Shown here: positions 47,541 to 55,936 of the stretch, piece by piece
Numbering within the stretch: position 1 is the first letter of the stretch
Layout of the letters: each line of letters opens with the position of its first letter
Origin: Flavilitoribacter nigricans DSM 23189 = NBRC 102662
GTDB lineage: Bacteria; Bacteroidota; Bacteroidia; Chitinophagales; Saprospiraceae
Direction: 5' to 3'
Assembly (NCBI RefSeq): GCF_002646595.1
Contig: NZ_PDUD01000020.1
Span: 1-64,000, forward strand
Length of the DNA: 64,000 bases
Translations under genes and position numbers: made by a program
Notes under the pieces: generated by a model
Database searches by the model: none
What the model was told of the DNA's origin: nothing
The model's input: the letters and a program-made list of their open reading frames with translations, nothing else

Positions 47541-49424
47541 ATGAGAACGAAATTACAACTGTATTTTCTTGGGCTTATTCTATGTATCGGAATCCCTGCC
47601 GGTGCCCAAACCTTTCCAAACGCGGCTCCCGCGGATATAGCTCTCTTCCCCGTACAGAACGAGCAGAGAAATAGAATGGACCTGTCGGGGATCTGGAAGT
47701 TCAAACTCGATGAAACGGGCGTAGGCGAGCAGGAAGGCTGGTTTAACGGCCTATCCGATTATCGGTCCATCGCGGTTCCCGGTAGCTGGAATGACCAGTT
47801 CAATGATACCCATAATTACCTCGGGCTTGCCTGGTATGAGACCGAAACTTTTGTGCCGGCCGCCTGGAAGGAGGAACGCATTTTTATCCGGGTGGGCTCC
47901 GCCAATTATTTGGCAAAGATCTGGATCAACGGTACGCCGCTGGGGCAACACGAAGGCGGCCATATCCCTTTTGCCTTCGACATTACTTCACTGGTGAAAT
48001 GGGACGGGCAAAACCGCATCAGTATTCAGATTGAAAATGAATTGAAACCGGACCGGGTGCCGACCGGCAATGTAAAGGGTGGACCCTTTAATAACTTCCC
48101 GGCCACCAGCTACGATTTCTTTCCCTTTGCCGGTCTGCAGCGGGCGGTTTGGTTGTACACCACTCCCCAGACCGCAGCCATTCAGGATATTACCATCACT
48201 ACCGATTTTGAATCCACGACAGGCAAGGTAGCGGTGCAGGTGGAAAAGCGTGGATCCGCGCGGAAGGGTACGGTCACCATCTCCGGCCACGGGGTAAATG
48301 TGGAACAAGCCATCACCTTTACCGGCGACGCGGCCACGGCAAATATTGAGATCCCGAATGTGGAATTATGGTCGCCGGAAAACCCGGCGCTCTACGAGGT
48401 TTCCGTGAAGATCGGAGACCGCAATACTATCGACAGCTACGCCACGCAAACCGGCGTAAGAACGATCGCGGTTACCGAGAAAGCTATTCTCCTGAACGGC
48501 GAACCGATCTACCTTAAGGGCTTTGGCAAACACGAGGATTTTCCCATCTACGGACGGGGTTCGGCCTATCCGGTGATGGTCAAGGATTTTGAGTTAATGA
48601 AGTGGACGGGCGCGAATTCTTTCCGTACTTCTCACTACCCGTACGATGAAGAATTCTACAAAATGGCCGACCGCGAGGGCTTTCTAATCATTGACGAAAT
48701 TCCGGCCGTGGGGCTGGTCTTTTACGATGAAGCGGAAAACGTGGCCAAAAGAAAAGCTCTGTGCAGCCAGTACCTGGATGAGTTGATCGCCAGGGATAAA
48801 AACCATCCGTCGGTCATTATGTGGTGTGTGGCCAATGAACCCTTTCCCGAAAATTTGGGCGGTGGCGGTTTTACCGGACAGGCGAAGGAAACGGCGGAGA
48901 GTGATGTCGCGATTGATTTTCTGGAGGGACTCATCCGGCAGGCAAAAGAAAAAGACCCGACGAGGTTGGCGGCTTTCGTGGGCGTTATGGGCGGCCCGAC
49001 CGCCTGGCTGGATCTCTCCGATGTGATCCTGATCAACCGTTACTTCGGCTGGTATACCAATGTAGGCAATCTGCCGCTGGGACTGCGCTATTTTGGCGGT
49101 GAAATGGATAAGATCCATGAGACCTTCAAAAAGCCGGTCATGGTGACCGAATTTGGTGCCGATGCGATCGCGGGTATGCACGCTACGGAGGATGAGATCT
49201 ATTCCGAAGAATTCCAGCGGAAGATGATCGCGTCCTATCTGGATGTGGCGGATGCCAAAGACTACGTGGTCGGCATGCACGTCTGGAATTTTGCTGATTT
49301 CCGGACCGGTCAGGCGCTTATGCGCGTGGGCGGTATGAACCTCAAAGGCGTATTTACCCAGGATCGTAAACCTAAACTGGCGGCTCACTTATTGCGGGAG
49401 CGATGGAATAAGGCGAAGGAATAG
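47541..49424 (+). CDS. secreted beta-glucuronidase (GH2)
   Basis: A 627-residue glycoside hydrolase family 2 enzyme with a signal peptide (LYFLGLILCIGIPAGAQ). Sugar-binding jelly roll (about 45-205), Ig-like domain (about 210-310) and TIM barrel (from about 315). The acid/base is Glu433 (CVANEP) and the nucleophile Glu537 (MVTEFGAD). The Asn-x-Lys motif that contacts the glucuronate carboxylate in beta-glucuronidases is present as Asn600/Lys602 (GGMNLKGVFT), so glucuronidase rather than galactosidase is favoured. Probably acts on glycans in the periplasm. It lies 26 bp before the esterase-like gene, a likely operon. Confidence 0.92.
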   Translation: MRTKLQLYFLGLILCIGIPAGAQTFPNAAPADIALFPVQNEQRNRMDLSGIWKFKLDETGVGEQEGWFNGLSDYRSIAVPGSWNDQFNDTHNYLGLAWYETETFVPAAWKEERIFIRVGSANYLAKIWINGTPLGQHEGGHIPFAFDITSLVKWDGQNRISIQIENELKPDRVPTGNVKGGPFNNFPATSYDFFPFAGLQRAVWLYTTPQTAAIQDITITTDFESTTGKVAVQVEKRGSARKGTVTISGHGVNVEQAITFTGDAATANIEIPNVELWSPENPALYEVSVKIGDRNTIDSYATQTGVRTIAVTEKAILLNGEPIYLKGFGKHEDFPIYGRGSAYPVMVKDFELMKWTGANSFRTSHYPYDEEFYKMADREGFLIIDEIPAVGLVFYDEAENVAKRKALCSQYLDELIARDKNHPSVIMWCVANEPFPENLGGGGFTGQAKETAESDVAIDFLEGLIRQAKEKDPTRLAAFVGVMGGPTAWLDLSDVILINRYFGWYTNVGNLPLGLRYFGGEMDKIHETFKKPVMVTEFGADAIAGMHATEDEIYSEEFQRKMIASYLDVADAKDYVVGMHVWNFADFRTGQALMRVGGMNLKGVFTQDRKPKLAAHLLRERWNKAKE

Positions 49425-49450
49425 ATCACTGTCTAAAACCCAGATCAATT

Positions 49451-51040
49451 ATGAAATCCTTACGTAACGGACTGCTTTCGGTAAAATTTTTATCGCTATC
49501 ACTTATCGTTTTATTTGTAACCTGTCAGCAACCGCTGGACCGGCCGGCCATGGATAAGGTCAAAAGCATTCAGGCCTATACCGACCTCACCTGGTACGGT
49601 CAGAAACTGACTAAGGTGGAGATCGCCTACGAAGATCGGGTGGACCTTTCGCAGTTAACGGCCGATAGTTTCGTCCTGCTGGATCGCGGATACGCCCATC
49701 CGGATTTTGCGCGGGCTACTATCGCCTCAATTGATGTAAATGACCAGGTAGTTACCCTGAACATCACGACGGCCACGGAGGCCTCGGAAGATAATAGTCT
49801 GAACTACATCGGAGACGATGCGGATGGCGCCCGCACCAAAAATCCGATCGGCCTGTACGCTACCGGACCCTGGTACCGGGCGGTGGATGGTACGATCCAT
49901 TTTGGCGAAACGGATGAAGCGCCTTATAAGGCCAATACCACCCGGGATGGATACCAGACCCGACCCAGTCTGGAATTGAAATTTTACCACGCCGGTGAGT
50001 CGGAAACCGATGCCGCCAGCCTGGCTGATGCAAACGGGCACTATGATACGAATGGGCTCTGGTTGCCAACGATCGACGCCAACTACGGTGAAAACGGGTT
50101 TCAAACTTTCGAAGCATTGGAGATAGCCGTTCCCACAACGGCTACGGATGGAGATAAATATGTGCGGGGATGGGCCTACTTCCCGGATGATTTCGATCGC
50201 AATCGCGCAGCTAAGTACCCGCTGATCATCACCATTACCGGCTACGGGACTTCGTATTGGAAACACGAGGACGGCACCCACAATTTCGGGACCGGCCTCA
50301 ACTTTGACGGTTCCGCCTTCCGCTGGATGGATAATGGCGCGATTGTATTGAACATCCACGACCGAAGCCATACCGGCGGCGAGGAATACCGGTTTTATGA
50401 GGATGATCATAATGTGATCCAGTATTTCATCCAAAATTACAATGCCGATCCCGAAGCCATTACTTTGACCGGCAATTCACGCGGTACCTTCGCCTGCAAT
50501 ACGCTCGCGGCTACCTATCCGGGACTGATCAATACCCTCATCCTCAATAATGGCTCTATGGGGAATGGAATTGCCGGGGCACGGATGTTTGCGGGAAGAT
50601 GGACCGATAAGGAGTGGCAGGATGCCGCCAAAAACGGATTGAGCATCTGGGTTTTCGACGGCGAAAAGGATACGGACAATATCGAAACCTACCAGAAGGC
50701 CATGGCCCATTATAAAACCGCCGGCTGGTCGGACGAATGGATCGCCGAGAACATCCGTCTGACGGGTTTCCCGACCCATCTTTATCACTACTGGGGTGAG
50801 ACCGATCACTCCACCACCAAACTCACTTACTGGTACTTTTTCGATCAGCCATATTACGGACCCGAAGCCGATATCAAAGCCGGTAAACTGGTCTACCGAA
50901 GCCGGTTAAATCCCGGAGATAACTACCAGTTGCGGGGGCGCCTGGTGGAGGGCACCTACAACAAGCAGGGCTTTGATCATGTCGTATATCCGGAGAATTT
51001 GCGGGACTGGGTATTATCCCGGGAGTATGAAACCCGATAA
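49451..51040 (+). CDS. alpha/beta-hydrolase lipoprotein, esterase-like
   Basis: A 529-residue envelope protein. The signal peptide ends in lipobox LFVTC (Cys25). Residues 35-110 form a beta-rich N-terminal domain. From about residue 235 an alpha/beta-hydrolase fold is visible, with the nucleophile elbow GNSRG (Ser343), a candidate acid Asp in WVFDGEKDTDN and His in GETDHS. The arrangement resembles feruloyl/PHB-depolymerase-type esterases. Directly behind a beta-glucuronidase, a role in removing ester groups from uronate-containing glycans is plausible but inferred. Confidence 0.8.
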   Translation: MKSLRNGLLSVKFLSLSLIVLFVTCQQPLDRPAMDKVKSIQAYTDLTWYGQKLTKVEIAYEDRVDLSQLTADSFVLLDRGYAHPDFARATIASIDVNDQVVTLNITTATEASEDNSLNYIGDDADGARTKNPIGLYATGPWYRAVDGTIHFGETDEAPYKANTTRDGYQTRPSLELKFYHAGESETDAASLADANGHYDTNGLWLPTIDANYGENGFQTFEALEIAVPTTATDGDKYVRGWAYFPDDFDRNRAAKYPLIITITGYGTSYWKHEDGTHNFGTGLNFDGSAFRWMDNGAIVLNIHDRSHTGGEEYRFYEDDHNVIQYFIQNYNADPEAITLTGNSRGTFACNTLAATYPGLINTLILNNGSMGNGIAGARMFAGRWTDKEWQDAAKNGLSIWVFDGEKDTDNIETYQKAMAHYKTAGWSDEWIAENIRLTGFPTHLYHYWGETDHSTTKLTYWYFFDQPYYGPEADIKAGKLVYRSRLNPGDNYQLRGRLVEGTYNKQGFDHVVYPENLRDWVLSREYETR

Positions 51041-51092
51041 AACAGTCTCTAAAATTTGGAGGGGCGGTAAAGCCGAAGATGGAGATAAGTGT

Positions 51093-51100
51093 TAAGTTTG
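51093..51100 (+). promoter_or_regulatory. -7 promoter element of the TrmH-type gene
   Basis: TAAGTTTG matches TAnnTTTG exactly. Transcription would start near 51106, just upstream of the extended N-terminal reading frame of the next gene. Confidence 0.45.
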
Positions 51101-51176
51101 TGTTCAGGCAAATCTTGAAATTATCAAACAATTAACGCACGAACAGGTAAAGAATGAAGATCGGCGATTCCCGCTG

Positions 51177-51629
51177 GTGATCGTCGCCCAGGATGTCAGT
51201 GATCCTTTGAATATTGGTGCCCTCTTCCGGCTGGCGGACGCGCTGGGGGTGGCCGGCCTGTACTTATGCGGGCAGAGCCCGCGGCCACCGCACAAGCGGA
51301 TCAGTAAAACGGCCCGTTCCACCGATCAGTTCGTGCCTTTCGAATACCACACCTCGACGCTTGCCGCCATTGAAAAACTTCGGGCGGAAAACTATAGGAT
51401 TATTGGCTTGGAAATTACCGATACGAGTGAGCCGATCGACCGGTTTACGCCCGATGCAGAACATCCCCTGGCGTTGGTGATCGGTGCGGAAAGCCAGGGG
51501 CTTCATCCCGATACCCTGGCCGTGTTGGACGCGGCCGTACACATTCCCATGTACGGCCGGAACACCTCCATGAATGTGATTCAGGCCTGCGGGATTGCTA
51601 TTTATGCGCTGAGCCGGAAACTGCTATAA
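51177..51629 (+). CDS. TrmH/SpoU-family RNA methyltransferase
   Basis: A SPOUT-class 2'-O-methyltransferase for tRNA or rRNA. From the GTG at 51177 it has 150 residues with the three SpoU motifs: DPLNIGALFRLADALG, LVIGAESQGL and IPMYGRNTSMNVIQACGIAIY. The frame stays open upstream to 51096 and the extension reads IIKQLTHEQVKNEDRRFPLV, which looks coding and matches N-termini I recall from relatives, yet contains no ATG, GTG or TTG. The true start may be an ATT/ATC at 51120-51125. The fold is certain, the start is not. Confidence 0.9.
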   Translation: MIVAQDVSDPLNIGALFRLADALGVAGLYLCGQSPRPPHKRISKTARSTDQFVPFEYHTSTLAAIEKLRAENYRIIGLEITDTSEPIDRFTPDAEHPLALVIGAESQGLHPDTLAVLDAAVHIPMYGRNTSMNVIQACGIAIYALSRKLL

Positions 51630-51645
51630 CGGTCATCAGCACCAT

Positions 51646-52911
51646 CTAACCGCCGCGTTCGATCGGACAGGTCATACAGTGGGAACCGCCGCGGGCCCTA
51701 GACAACTCACTGGATGGCAGGGTGATGATCGTATTTTTAACTTCACTGGGTAAGATAATCCCGTCCTTAAAAGCTTTCAACAGATCGTAGGCGTGTACGA
51801 CGCGGTAGCCGGCCTCTTTGAAGGACAATTCCGTGCGGGGATTTCGGTCGTAGGTTACGGCGACACCCGGGCGCAGGGCGACCAGGTTGCAGCCGTCCGT
51901 CCACTGTTCACGTTCCTGGTAGGGGGATTCTCCGTTCCCGCTGAGCAGGAAACGTGCATCCGGGCAGATCTCCGCTTCGATAAAGCTCTTGACGGACAGA
52001 TAGGTGTCCGTGCTGCCGTCGTGGCGGAATACGTCCAGATTAGAACTCATTCCATCCACAATGATCGGTTTGTAGCAGACAAAATCCCGGGTATTGATCT
52101 GGGTGAAAATGGTATCCAGGTGCATAAAGGAACGATCGTTCGGAATATTGACCTGTACTACATTTTTCACTACGTTCTTCTCAAAAAGCGCCTGGGCGAG
52201 GGAGCGGATAGCGTGCGGAGTGGTCCGCTCGCTGGCTCCGATCAGCAGATAATCCGGATGCAGCAGCATGGCGTCACCGCCTTCCAGCGAAACCGGTTCT
52301 CCCTTTTTGGAGCGGGGGAATAGGTCCACTTTGTTGAGGTTGACGACTTTGTTTTCTTTTTGCAAATTCTGGAAGATCGGATGGGCCCAGATGATAAAGC
52401 GCGTCAGGAAATTCTCCCGCGACCGCGCTTCCTTGGCCGCTTTGGTGATCACCAGGTGATCGTTGACCACAAAGGCGATATCCCGTGTGAAAATGAAATT
52501 GGGAATGGGATCAAAGAGAAAGTAATCCTCCGGTTCGTAATAGCCGGTGATCAGGACCTGGGTCAGGGCCTCAGCACTTAAGCTGTAAAGCAGTTCCTTG
52601 ACACTGGAAGGCAGTTCTTCGTCGGAAACGATCATTTCCAGCATTTCCTTTTTGGCTTCCTCATCGTGGCTCAGGGCTTCCTGCAGCAGGGTTTCCATCT
52701 CCAGAACGTTCCCTTCGCCGAGGAAGGCTTCCAGGACTTCGACGAACACATCGTGCTCCTCCTGCATACGCGGCAGGTAGACTATATCATCGAACAGTAA
52801 TTCTTCGGCGTACTTGGGCGAAATGCGGGCGGTACCTTTGTCCGGTCGGTGGACGAGTACGCGCTGTAACGGATCTATTTCCGAGTGGACTTCAATTTTG
52901 GTTTGACTCAT
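51646..52911 (-). CDS. arcA: arginine deiminase
   Basis: Hydrolyses arginine to citrulline and ammonia. The 421 residues include the extra helical domain (about 70-135) that marks true arginine deiminases within the guanidine-modifying superfamily. All catalytic residues are visible: Asp144 (FTRDIAF), Glu210 (SLEGGDAM), His264 and Asp266 (SFMHLDTIF) and Cys412 (RGGSHCMTCP). No arcB, arcC or arcD is adjacent, so it is not the fermentative ADI operon; citrulline could feed back into ArgG, or the enzyme may serve nitrogen supply. Confidence 0.93.
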   Translation of the reverse strand: MSQTKIEVHSEIDPLQRVLVHRPDKGTARISPKYAEELLFDDIVYLPRMQEEHDVFVEVLEAFLGEGNVLEMETLLQEALSHDEEAKKEMLEMIVSDEELPSSVKELLYSLSAEALTQVLITGYYEPEDYFLFDPIPNFIFTRDIAFVVNDHLVITKAAKEARSRENFLTRFIIWAHPIFQNLQKENKVVNLNKVDLFPRSKKGEPVSLEGGDAMLLHPDYLLIGASERTTPHAIRSLAQALFEKNVVKNVVQVNIPNDRSFMHLDTIFTQINTRDFVCYKPIIVDGMSSNLDVFRHDGSTDTYLSVKSFIEAEICPDARFLLSGNGESPYQEREQWTDGCNLVALRPGVAVTYDRNPRTELSFKEAGYRVVHAYDLLKAFKDGIILPSEVKNTIITLPSSELSRARGGSHCMTCPIERGG

Positions 52912-52972
52912 CGTGGTTGGGCATTGTAATTTGGGAGCATGTCTTAAAACTGCTTACTGGCTAAAACACGCT

Positions 52973-54121
52973 CTAAGCGACTTCAACGATCTTTTCGATT
53001 TCGTAGATCGAATTGATCTTTCCGGCAAATATGCAATAAAATCGAGGATTTTCCCGCATGACGGCGATTTCGGTGGGGCGACCGTCGTCGATGTAATTGG
53101 CCTTCAATTTGCTTTTTACGGTATAGAAGGACCGAAAGTAATGGAAGTCCACGTCCTCCTGAAAATATTGCCGGATCTGGCTGATCATCTTTCGGTAATT
53201 AGAGGCGGGCCGGTAAGCACAATCCGTACAATTGGCCACAAAATCCGGCCGGCAATCCATGCGCAGTTCCTGGCAGTCAAAGGTCGGCATAGCCGCGTAA
53301 GACACCTTGTGGTGGGTATACGCTACCGAGGATAAAGAAAGCAAACCGGACAGGCCGTAGGGCATCAGCGAAGCAAAAGGTCCATCCATGACCGTAAGCC
53401 CGAGGTTTTTCAGCTGAGGCGAAGTAACGAAGGCCATTTCGGAGATCTCGTGCATCAGATCGATGGATTCCAGTCCAAACACCCGGTTGACGGCATTGCT
53501 GGCGGCATAAGTAGCGTTGATCACCTGCCCGGCAGAGATCATCGCTCCGTGATCTTCTCCGCCGGTTCGCAGTTGCAATTTCCAGTGGTCCGCTGCGGGT
53601 TCCGCCCGGATGACGGTGGTTTGCCGGTACAGCTCGATCCGTTTTTCCGCCCGGAGTTTTTGCCGGTAGTACTGTGCGATTAAAATGGGATCAAACGTTT
53701 CTTCCCGGGTGAGGTAAAGCGCCTCGATGCGATCAAAATTGAAAAGGGGCTGGGCGGCGATCCGCTGGTAGGGCAGGCCGATGTGTTCGCAGAAGCGTTC
53801 AAACTGCACGCTATCGGTAAAGGAGCCGTGCCGGTCGATGGCGTAGTATTTATCGAAGTGACCGTTGATGAAAGGCCGGTGTTCCGCCGCGAACCGCAGG
53901 CGGTTATCGTCGGACATCACGGCCGTAGCCACACTGCGTGGGTAATGGTAGCCAGCGTGCAGTCGGGCCTGATTAACGATGGAAGCTTTGCGCAGCAGTT
54001 CCGCTTCTTTTTCGATCAGCAGCACCCGTTGTCCTTTGCCCGCCAGGTACAGGGCCGCGTAGCAGCCGAACAGGCCGCCACCGATAACGGCAAAGTCGTA
54101 TTGGATTGCTTGTGGGTTCAC
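52973..54121 (-). CDS. FAD-dependent oxidoreductase (DAO family)
   Basis: A 382-residue flavoprotein: dinucleotide loop FAVIGGGLFGCYAALYLAGKG at the N-terminus, ASIVNQARLHAGYHYPRS, which matches the substrate/FAD segment of glycine-oxidase-like DAO proteins, and a C-terminal FAGKINSIYEIE. The reaction is unknown. It lies 12 bp after the aldo-keto reductase, with a glycosyltransferase upstream; this trio suggests sugar-derivative or cell-surface glycan modification. A Cys pair (CTDC) near residue 300 could be structural. Confidence 0.85.
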   Translation of the reverse strand: MNPQAIQYDFAVIGGGLFGCYAALYLAGKGQRVLLIEKEAELLRKASIVNQARLHAGYHYPRSVATAVMSDDNRLRFAAEHRPFINGHFDKYYAIDRHGSFTDSVQFERFCEHIGLPYQRIAAQPLFNFDRIEALYLTREETFDPILIAQYYRQKLRAEKRIELYRQTTVIRAEPAADHWKLQLRTGGEDHGAMISAGQVINATYAASNAVNRVFGLESIDLMHEISEMAFVTSPQLKNLGLTVMDGPFASLMPYGLSGLLSLSSVAYTHHKVSYAAMPTFDCQELRMDCRPDFVANCTDCAYRPASNYRKMISQIRQYFQEDVDFHYFRSFYTVKSKLKANYIDDGRPTEIAVMRENPRFYCIFAGKINSIYEIEKIVEVA

Positions 54122-54133
54122 GTTATTGGATCA

Positions 54134-55009
54134 TCAGTTCTGAATGTCCAGCAGGGACTGGTATACGGGCCGATAGGCATCCCCGGCCAGCAGTCCAAAA
54201 AAATGAAGGCTGCTTTGCAACTGGTCTATCCGGGAAGGACCGATCAAAATACCATTAATTTTCGGATGGTGGTACGCGTAGATCATACTGATCTGATTGA
54301 AATTGCGGATGGATTCGGGTACATCCCGCTGGTTCCAGTGCGGGATCAGGCTTTCCAGTTTGGTGTGGAGTGGGGTAGTGCCGGCGCTTCCTCCCCGAAC
54401 GATCAGGTTGCTTTCCGGCCGGTAGTGGTCGGTGCGCAGCTTCACGCCACCGGCATTGATGCCGTAGGCGAGGAAACGGGCATGGTCCTGCAGTGGAGCA
54501 TAGCGGTCCAGATCGGATTGAAAAAGATTGTGCTTCACCTGTATTCGGAAATCGAGTTGGAATGCCTCGTTCAGTCCGGCGTAAATATCGGGATGTCTGA
54601 TCCCGGATAAACCCGCCTGCAGGCCGTCTTGTACGGCAATTTCGAGTACCTCCAGGCTCCGTTCGATCTCCGTCCGATCGTCCCGGTTATCCCAGTGGAT
54701 CATAAAGGTATCCAGATTGGAGCCGAATCGGTGGCGGTAATCATCCAGATTGAGCAGAAGAAAACTTTTGCTCAGATTGTGATCAGGGGTTCGCAGGTTA
54801 TTGATACTGCCGACCTTCATGATCACTTCCAGGTCGGTAATGCCGTGGGTTCCGATCCACTCCAGTAAGATCTGCTCCGCCGCGCGGAAATCGGTGGGAA
54901 TTTTGTTGATCGGATAATTGGTAGCCGCATCTACCTGCCGGCCGCCCATTCGGTAGAATTCATCCATAAGCTGAAAGCACTCCGCTTTGCTGAGTGTCCA
55001 GCCCCACAT
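54134..55009 (-). CDS. aldo/keto reductase family protein
   Basis: A TIM-barrel NAD(P)H oxidoreductase-like protein, 291 residues from the ATG at 55009. Family landmarks: RQVDAATNYPIN, the Lys in VIMKVGS, LDTFMIHWDN and the cofactor-binding end INGILIGPSRIDQL. The ATG start leaves out the first beta strand; the open frame upstream reads SIGPSIILGTAMWGW, the usual AKR opening, but has no ATG/GTG/TTG before the in-frame TAA at 55052-55054. A non-canonical ATC/ATA start is possible. It is 12 bp from the FAD oxidoreductase. Confidence 0.85.
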   Translation of the reverse strand: MWGWTLSKAECFQLMDEFYRMGGRQVDAATNYPINKIPTDFRAAEQILLEWIGTHGITDLEVIMKVGSINNLRTPDHNLSKSFLLLNLDDYRHRFGSNLDTFMIHWDNRDDRTEIERSLEVLEIAVQDGLQAGLSGIRHPDIYAGLNEAFQLDFRIQVKHNLFQSDLDRYAPLQDHARFLAYGINAGGVKLRTDHYRPESNLIVRGGSAGTTPLHTKLESLIPHWNQRDVPESIRNFNQISMIYAYHHPKINGILIGPSRIDQLQSSLHFFGLLAGDAYRPVYQSLLDIQN

Positions 55010-55157
55010 GGCCGTCCCGAGTATGATTGAAGGTCCGATAGAATTGAATATTTATTTAGGATTCGCGGACAAAATATCAATATTACCGGAGAATTGATGC
55101 CCCGGCTGCCTGCAAGTGATTCCCAAATTACAGAGATAATGCCTAAAACAGGCCAAG

Positions 55158-55223
55158 CTTTCAAACATCTCAACATTTCAAACATCTCAACATTTCAACG
55201 TCTCAACCTTTCAACTTCTCAAC
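55158..55223. repeat. octamer-like tandem repeat
   Basis: Eight units of 8-9 bp, mostly NT(C/T)TCAAC (for example ATCTCAAC, ATTTCAAC, GTCTCAAC), run from 55158 to 55223. On the minus strand they read GTTGA-N3. The tract covers the stop codon (55211-55213) and last codons of the glycosyltransferase gene, as the heptamer tract does for argF'. Confidence 0.8.
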
Positions 55224-55933
55224 CTTTTCCCCTTCAACTCTCGCATCGCCTGCATATACTTTTTAGCCAGCGGCCAGATCTCCACCCGGCTGCTGCTGAC
55301 ATCATCCGTCCAGACCACCGGTAACTCCTTGATCCGCAGATTCAGCCATTCGGCAACGGTCAGCAATTCGGTAGAAAAGAACCAGCCGTTATTCTGCGCT
55401 CCCTTTTCGTAGAGGGCCGGATAATGCTCCCGTTTGAGCCATTTAAAACCACACATGCCATCCGAGAACCCGACCCGAAGATAATTACGCAGCATCCAAT
55501 TGAATACCCGGGAACTGATCTCCCGTTTTAGCGTACGACCGATCACCCGGGAGCGGGGATGCAAGCGGGTCCCGTATACCAGGTCGTAGTCTTTTTCCAC
55601 GATGGCCCGGTAAGCTTCCAGGAAGTGATCCAGGCCGGTAGCCAGGTCCAGATCCATGTACCCGACGATCTCGGCCCGGGATTGGGACCAACTGGTCTTT
55701 AGCGCCAGTCCAACTCCCCGGTCGGGGACCTTTAGAAAGCGGACATTGGTAAAAGTCGACTCTAGTGCCCGACCCAGCGTTTCCGTTTGATCCGTAGACC
55801 CGTTATCCGCAATGATGATCTGCCACTGCTCCGTATCCGGAAAATGCGCGGATACAAAATCGTGGAGCTTGCCGACCTGTTGTTGCAGGCTGGCCTCCTC
55901 ATTCAGTACCGGAATGGTAATATCGAAAGTCAT
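55211..55933 (-). CDS. family 2 glycosyltransferase (dolichol-phosphate mannosyltransferase-like)
   Basis: A 240-residue GT-A fold enzyme: ITIPVLNEEASL, nucleotide-sugar loop IADNGSTDQT, the metal motif in GYMDLDLATG and the acceptor region GMCGFKWLKREH. No membrane helices, so it acts at the cytoplasmic face, perhaps making a lipid-linked sugar. It starts 3 bp after the sirtuin stop, probably in one transcript; the repeat tract overlaps its 3' end. Confidence 0.9.
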   Translation of the reverse strand: MTFDITIPVLNEEASLQQQVGKLHDFVSAHFPDTEQWQIIIADNGSTDQTETLGRALESTFTNVRFLKVPDRGVGLALKTSWSQSRAEIVGYMDLDLATGLDHFLEAYRAIVEKDYDLVYGTRLHPRSRVIGRTLKREISSRVFNWMLRNYLRVGFSDGMCGFKWLKREHYPALYEKGAQNNGWFFSTELLTVAEWLNLRIKELPVVWTDDVSSSRVEIWPLAKKYMQAMRELKGKRLRS

Positions 55934-55936
55934 GAA

